NCBI RefSeq assembly: GCF_000367365.1
Contig: NZ_BARF01000051.1
Coordinates: 186,001-250,000, forward strand
Origin: Streptomyces prunicolor NBRC 13075
GTDB taxonomy: Bacteria; Actinomycetota; Actinomycetes; Streptomycetales; Streptomycetaceae
Direction of reading: 5' to 3'
Length of the DNA: 64,000 nucleotides
Below the pieces are notes generated by a model, which saw only the letters and a program-made list of their open reading frames with translations, ran no database searches and was not told the origin of the DNA. Positions 59,923 to 64,000 of this stretch are shown here, piece after piece; the stretch's first letter is position 1, and each line of letters opens with the position of its first letter. A program made the translations under genes and the position numbers.

Positions 59923-61266
59923 TCACGTCTCGGTGGTGGTGAGGGTGGGCGTGCCGGTGACTGGGGCGCTGCTCGTCACGGAGGCGCTGGTGGTCACGGG
60001 AGCGCTCGTCACCGGGGCGCTGCTGGAGACCGGTGCGCTCGCCGAGGGCGGGTCGGTGACCACCGAGGGCGAGTCGGGCCTAGGAGAACTGCGGGACGGT
60101 GAACTGCTCGGCGGCGGTGGAGGTTTGCTCGCGGGCGAGGACGGGGGTGGCGACGAGGGCGGGGCCGAGGAGGTGGGCGGCGTGGACGTGGACGGTGGCG
60201 CCGGGGAGGTCGGCGGGCTCAGGGTCGGTCCGGAAGTCGTCGGCCCGGAAGGCGTCGGCTCGGAGGTCGTCGGACCCGGGGGAGTGGAAGGAGTGCCGCC
60301 GCTCGTCCCACCGGCCACGCTCAGCCGCACATACGCCCCGAACCGCAGCTCGGTCCCGGCCGGCGGATCGGTCGCGGTGACCTTCGTGTCGTCGGACGGC
60401 GGCGCGCTCCCGCTGTACCCGACGGCCAGCCCGCTGCTCACCAGTCGCTTCCGGGCCTGTCCGAACGTCGCCCCGGTCAGGTCCGGTACGGCGTGCCGCC
60501 GCCGGGTGTCGAAGGCGGTGTCGTGCTTGCCGGTCGTACCGATCGGCCGCTCGATACCGCGGTCGGGATCGCCGACGTCGACGAGGGCGAGCCGCTCCAT
60601 CTTCTGCGCGGCCGGACGTACGGCCACGACCGAGGACGCCTGGTATCCGCTCCACTTCTTGTTGCCGTCAGAGAACTTGACGGAAATCCGGCTCGCGTCG
60701 CCCTTGAAGGGCCGCAGCGGATTTCCGCACGAGCACTTCGCGGCGGGTTCCCCCTGCTCGTCGACGAGAATCGCGATTCCCGCCTGGAGAAGGGAGTTGT
60801 AGGGCGTGGCCTTTCCCTTTTTGTAGTCGTGGTTCTGTACGAGAGTGTCGTGACGCAGGAGTACGGGTGTGAGTCGATCCAGATAGCCCGGTATCTGGTC
60901 CGTGGTGATACCCAGTACGCCCGACCAGGCAACGGCCTTCGAACGATTCGCGGGATCGGTCAGGAACCTCTTGAGCTTCGCCACGTCACAGACGGTCGGC
61001 TTCTTGGTGCCGCCGTACAGACCGGGTGTGTCCCCTTGCTGCAACGTGCCCTGCACCGGCAGCGAACGCACCACGGAGTCCTGCCCCAGTCCCTGTTTCT
61101 CGTCGAAGAAAGGCGCGAGCGACGGAACTCCGGTGGCGACGGCCTTCACGGCGAACGCGTGTGCGCTTCCACCGCATCCACTCACGACCAGGACGCAGAC
61201 GAGCAGCACGGCGATCCTGCGGATCACCGAAATTCCGGTCCTTTGCACAACTGCGCGAATTGTCAT
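59923..61266 (-). CDS. Lipoprotein with DUF6777-like and PASTA domains
   Basis: A 447-residue exported lipoprotein: signal peptide ending in lipobox VSGC (Cys31), then a domain beginning AFAVKAVATGVPSLAPFF with LYGGTKKPTVCDVAKLKRFL (I believe DUF6777). It is followed by one PASTA unit (VPDLTGATFGQARKRLVSSGLAV ... DPPAGTELRFGAYVRLSV) and a 130-residue Ser/Pro/Thr-rich tail. PASTA units bind peptidoglycan or muropeptides. It lies 24 bp before the kinase gene, suggesting a split sensor for the kinase. ATG at 61266 with GGGGGGAA upstream. Confidence 0.83.
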   Translation of the reverse strand: MTIRAVVQRTGISVIRRIAVLLVCVLVVSGCGGSAHAFAVKAVATGVPSLAPFFDEKQGLGQDSVVRSLPVQGTLQQGDTPGLYGGTKKPTVCDVAKLKRFLTDPANRSKAVAWSGVLGITTDQIPGYLDRLTPVLLRHDTLVQNHDYKKGKATPYNSLLQAGIAILVDEQGEPAAKCSCGNPLRPFKGDASRISVKFSDGNKKWSGYQASSVVAVRPAAQKMERLALVDVGDPDRGIERPIGTTGKHDTAFDTRRRHAVPDLTGATFGQARKRLVSSGLAVGYSGSAPPSDDTKVTATDPPAGTELRFGAYVRLSVAGGTSGGTPSTPPGPTTSEPTPSGPTTSGPTLSPPTSPAPPSTSTPPTSSAPPSSPPPSSPASKPPPPPSSSPSRSSPRPDSPSVVTDPPSASAPVSSSAPVTSAPVTTSASVTSSAPVTGTPTLTTTET

Positions 61267-61344
61267 TACCGTTCCCCCCGGTGGCGGTTCCCCCATCGCG
61301 CTTTATGCTACTGAACGAAATTGCCGCTCAGTTGCCGCATGTGT

Positions 61345-62295
61345 TCAATTGCCCCGTGTGTTCAATGAGGCCAAATAGGCGTTGTACGCCGCGAGTTCCT
61401 TGTCGCCGTCCCGGTCGGCGGCCCGGTCCTGCCGCTTGGCCTGCCGCTGTTCCGAGCTGTACCACTGGAACAGCAGGGCGATCAGCACCAGCACGGACGG
61501 CACCTCGCTGAACGCCCAGGCGATACCGCCGGCCGCGTTCTGATCGGACAGCGCGTCGATGCCGAGCGAGGCGGGCGGGTTCTTGAACGTCTCGACCATC
61601 GGCTCCGACGCCATCATCAACGCGATGCCGAAGAACGCGTGGAACGGCATCCCGGCGAACAGCTCCAGCATGCGCATCAGATAACCGGGCCGACTCGGCC
61701 CCGGGTCCACACCCATGATCGGCCAGAAGAACACCACACCCACGGCGAGGAAGTGCACCATCATCGCGATGTGCCCGGTCTTCGACCCCATCAGGAAATC
61801 GAAGATCGGCGTGAAGTACAGCGCGTAGAGGCTCGCGATGAACAGCGGGATCGTGAACGCCGGATGCGTGATGATCTTCATGTACCGGCTGTGCAGAAAC
61901 ATCAACAGCAGCTCACGGGGCCCCTTGCGTCCCCGGGCCGCCGGAGGCAGCGCGCGCAATGCCAGGGTGACCGGAGCACCGAGCAGCAACAGGATCGGCG
62001 TCAACATGCTGATGACCATGTGCTGCACCATGTGCACGCTGAACATGACCATGCCGTAGTCATTGAGTTTGGTGCACATCACCAGCCCGATGGTCAGCAC
62101 ACCGATGACGAAAGAGATCGTCCGCCCCACAGGCCACGAGTCCCCCCGCCGCCGCAACCGCACGACCCCCCAGCCGTAAAGCCCGAGCCCGAGCAGGCAG
62201 GCGGTCAGGAAGAACGGGTCGGCCGACCACTCAAGCCCGCGCCCAAAGGTAAACGGCGGCAGATCCATGGTCATACCGTGCCCGCCGTGATCCAT
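61345..62295 (-). CDS. Cytochrome c oxidase assembly protein (CtaG/caa3 type)
   Basis: A 316-residue multi-pass membrane protein of the caa3_CtaG family, involved in copper supply or assembly of aa3/caa3 oxidase. The start is metal-rich (MDHGGHGMTMDLPPF). About seven helices carry conserved His/Met such as FSVHMVQHMVISML, MVHFLAVGVVFFWPIMGVDP and MPFHAFFGIALMMAS. The frame is open to 62436 but ATG at 62295 begins the family N-terminus. Confidence 0.88.
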   Translation of the reverse strand: MDHGGHGMTMDLPPFTFGRGLEWSADPFFLTACLLGLGLYGWGVVRLRRRGDSWPVGRTISFVIGVLTIGLVMCTKLNDYGMVMFSVHMVQHMVISMLTPILLLLGAPVTLALRALPPAARGRKGPRELLLMFLHSRYMKIITHPAFTIPLFIASLYALYFTPIFDFLMGSKTGHIAMMVHFLAVGVVFFWPIMGVDPGPSRPGYLMRMLELFAGMPFHAFFGIALMMASEPMVETFKNPPASLGIDALSDQNAAGGIAWAFSEVPSVLVLIALLFQWYSSEQRQAKRQDRAADRDGDKELAAYNAYLASLNTRGN

Positions 62296-62387
62296 CGAAC
62301 GGCTCCTGATTCGTGGGGGTGTGCGTCGTCTGTCCGCACCAGGGTAGAACCGCCCCGGGCCGCTTCTGCGACCGGGGCCAGCGGAAC

Positions 62388-62421
62388 CCCCTAAGGGGCG
62401 CGGGGAACTGCGCGACCAGCC
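62388..62421. repeat. Recurrent Streptomyces intergenic repeat, copy 2
   Basis: This copy has the hairpin CCCC-TAA-GGGG and the same 28-bp block as 5557-5584, then a tail rich in CCCGCACCC. It lies between the CtaG-like gene start and the pfkA stop. Confidence 0.65.
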
Positions 62422-62458
62422 CCCACGCACCCGCACCCGACGAACTACCTCACGGCGT

Positions 62459-63484
62459 TCAGAGCACGCACTCAGCTTCTTCGTACCGATCAGCAGGCAC
62501 GGTCTTCAGAGTCTCAACCGCATCCGCCAACGACACCATCACAATGTCCGTCCCCCGAAGCGCGGTCATCTTCCCGAACTCCCCCCGATGCGCAGCCTCC
62601 ACCGCATGCCACCCAAACCGAGTGGCAAGCACACGGTCATACGCGGTCGGCGTACCCCCACGCTGCACATGCCCAAGAATCACCGGCCGCGCTTCCTTAC
62701 CGAGCCGCTCCTCCAGCTCGATGGACAGCTGCCGCGCGATCCCCGCGAAGCGCTCGTGGCCGTAGACATCCTTCTTGCCCTCGTCGAAGTCCATGGACCC
62801 CGCACGCGGCTTGGCACCCTCCGCCGCGACCACTATCGCGAACCTCTTGCCCGCCTCGAAGCGTTCGCCGACCCGAGCCGCCAACTCCTCGATGTCGAAG
62901 GGCCGTTCAGGTACGACGATGGCGTGCGCGCCGGCCGCCATGCCGGAGTGGAGCGCGATCCAGCCGGTGTGGCGGCCCATGACCTCCACGACCAGGACGC
63001 GCTGGTGGGACTCGGCGGTCGTCTTGAGCCGGTCGAGCGCCTCGGTCGCGACACCTACGGCCGTGTCGAAGCCGAAGGTGACGTCCGTGACGGCGATGTC
63101 GTTGTCGATGGTCTTGGGGACGCCGACGACCGGGAGACCGGCGTCGTACATCAGCTTGGCCGCCTTGAGCGTGCCCTCGCCGCCGATCGGGATGATGGCG
63201 TCGAGGCCGAGCTCCTCGACATGACCTCGGGCCCGCTCGACGCCGTCCCGGAGCTGGGAGGGCTGGACGCGGGAGGAGCCGAGGATGGTGCCGCCGCGAG
63301 CGAGGATGCCGCTCACCGCGTCGAGGTCGAGCTTGAGGTAGTCGCACTCCAGGAGGCCCTTCCAGCCGTCCCGGAAGCCGATGACCTCGTCGCCATGGTC
63401 GACGACGGCGCGGTGCACGACGGACCGGATGACGGCGTTCAGGCCGGGGCAGTCGCCGCCGGACGTGAGGACACCAATGCGCAT
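62459..63484 (-). CDS. pfkA: 6-phosphofructokinase
   Basis: A 341-residue PfkA phosphorylating fructose 6-phosphate in glycolysis. Motifs are GVLTSGGDCPGLNAVIR, the nucleotide loop PIGGEGTLKAA, the catalytic PKTIDNDI, MGRHTGWIAL and LGHVQRGGTP. The GGEGT loop fits the ATP-using actinobacterial group. ATG at 63484. Streptomyces carry several pfkA genes; this place matches pfkA3 in S. coelicolor, from memory. Confidence 0.96.
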   Translation of the reverse strand: MRIGVLTSGGDCPGLNAVIRSVVHRAVVDHGDEVIGFRDGWKGLLECDYLKLDLDAVSGILARGGTILGSSRVQPSQLRDGVERARGHVEELGLDAIIPIGGEGTLKAAKLMYDAGLPVVGVPKTIDNDIAVTDVTFGFDTAVGVATEALDRLKTTAESHQRVLVVEVMGRHTGWIALHSGMAAGAHAIVVPERPFDIEELAARVGERFEAGKRFAIVVAAEGAKPRAGSMDFDEGKKDVYGHERFAGIARQLSIELEERLGKEARPVILGHVQRGGTPTAYDRVLATRFGWHAVEAAHRGEFGKMTALRGTDIVMVSLADAVETLKTVPADRYEEAECVL

Positions 63485-63674
63485 AGCCCGAAAGAACCTT
63501 CTCGACGTGGACCGGGACCGGACCACGTTGTCCGGTATGAACCCCGCCACCCTAGCGGCAGAAGGGGGCGGGGTCGTAGCGTGCGTCCGCCTGCTGGACG
63601 ACCCCGCTCACCTGCGCGGACGAGCCGTCAGACGGGCTGGTTGCCGGTATCCGACGAGAAGATGGACTCCTGGT

Positions 63675-64000
63675 TCAGGCAGGCTGCTGAGCTGCGCTGA
63701 TGCGCTCGTTGCGGAGCGCCTCGTACCAGCGGTCGTCGATCGGCGGCAGCGCGTTCACATCGAGGGCCAGCTTCAGCAGCAGGTCCGCGATCAGCGGGTT
63801 GCGAGCGAGCACGGGCCCGTGCATGTACGTACCGAACACGGTGTCGTTGTACGCGCCCTCCGTGCCGTCGCCCGTGCCGTTGCCCTTGCCGAGCCGTACC
63901 TGCGCGAACGGGCGGGCGGTGGGGCCGAGATGGGTGACGCCCTGGTGGTTCTCGAAGCCGGTCAGCTGGGGCAGGCCCAGGCGCGCGTCGATGTCGCCGA
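63675..64000 (-). CDS. CobB/CobQ-like glutamine amidotransferase (GatD type), partial
   Basis: The frame is cut by the window end; 108 C-terminal residues are present. It shows the class I GATase histidine region (NDTVFGTYMHGPVLARNP) and then LIADLLLKLALDV. This matches the GATase_3 domain of GatD, which with MurT amidates D-Glu of lipid II, though a cobyric-acid-synthase-like protein is possible. The 5' part and any murT gene lie beyond 64000. Confidence 0.85.
   Translation of the reverse strand, partial: GDIDARLGLPQLTGFENHQGVTHLGPTARPFAQVRLGKGNGTGDGTEGAYNDTVFGTYMHGPVLARNPLIADLLLKLALDVNALPPIDDRWYEALRNERISAAQQPA

Overview
The window is a stretch of high-GC actinomycete chromosome, almost certainly Streptomyces. 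The signs are the GC-rich third codon positions, frequent GTG and TTG starts, the ATP-binding/HTH-DUF5753/DUF397 trio, a DesK/NarL-type two-component pair beside an ABC exporter, ECF and LAL regulators, and a gene order (pfkA ... ureABCFGD ... bioF/bioBAD ... purB) that matches, from memory, the S. coelicolor SCO1210-1270 region. I saw no rRNA, tRNA, IS element, prophage or CRISPR array. Bases 1-145 hold nothing I can name. A GATase cut by the right edge is the only clearly partial gene.

Layout. 0.1-6.9 kb: a MocR-type regulator divergent from an EamA transporter, an alpha/beta hydrolase, an ECF41-type sigma factor, a GntR regulator with a palindromic operator over its promoter, and a ROK regulator. 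6.9-10.6 kb: a NarL/DesK response regulator and kinase divergent from a two-gene ABC exporter. 10.6-19.5 kb: a hypothetical gene, Mug glycosylase, PurB, two membrane-anchored proteins, a DUF4326 protein, an SGNH hydrolase, a 21-bp repeat locus, two CNNM/CBS proteins and a GNAT acetyltransferase. 19.4-26.2 kb: an F420-type oxidoreductase, a MacB-like ABC system, an RHH-Fic/Doc-type toxin-antitoxin pair, a methyltransferase and a secreted lipase. 26.3-33.7 kb: a LAL-type regulator without its ATPase half and the biotin genes bioB-bioA-bioD with a coupled membrane protein, divergent from bioF. 33.7-37.9 kb: a WhiJ-like trio, an NlpC/P60 hydrolase behind a c-di-AMP (ydaO-type) riboswitch, a ClpP paralogue with an altered catalytic serine site, and an orphan Phd/YefM antitoxin with TGTACA operator hexamers. 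38.0-42.7 kb: the urease operon ureABCFGD, with no ureE. 42.8-50.1 kb: secreted tripeptidyl aminopeptidase, acyltransferase, surface-anchored phosphoesterase, and EfeB/EfeO iron uptake without EfeU. 50.4-53.6 kb: a small gene with a duplicated 3' end, then a dimethylargininase-like gene and rocD under a likely Lrp-family regulator. 53.7-57.9 kb: a LytTR regulator, a small membrane protein, an acetate-type symporter, a tiny His-rich repeat ORF and a LytS-type kinase. 57.9-64 kb: a small membrane protein, a Ser/Thr kinase, a PASTA lipoprotein, a CtaG-like protein, phosphofructokinase and a GatD-like amidotransferase.

Much of this is core metabolism (purine, biotin, urea and arginine nitrogen, glycolysis) mixed with sensing and envelope genes. 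The features that depart most from expectation are the 21-bp repeat locus around a Cys-rich ORF, the His-rich coupled peptide before the LytS kinase, the Cys/His/Gly tail on BioB, the Ser-to-Thr ClpP, and several clear operator palindromes. Start coordinates were chosen from Shine-Dalgarno sites and overlaps, so many genes are shorter than the longest open frame.
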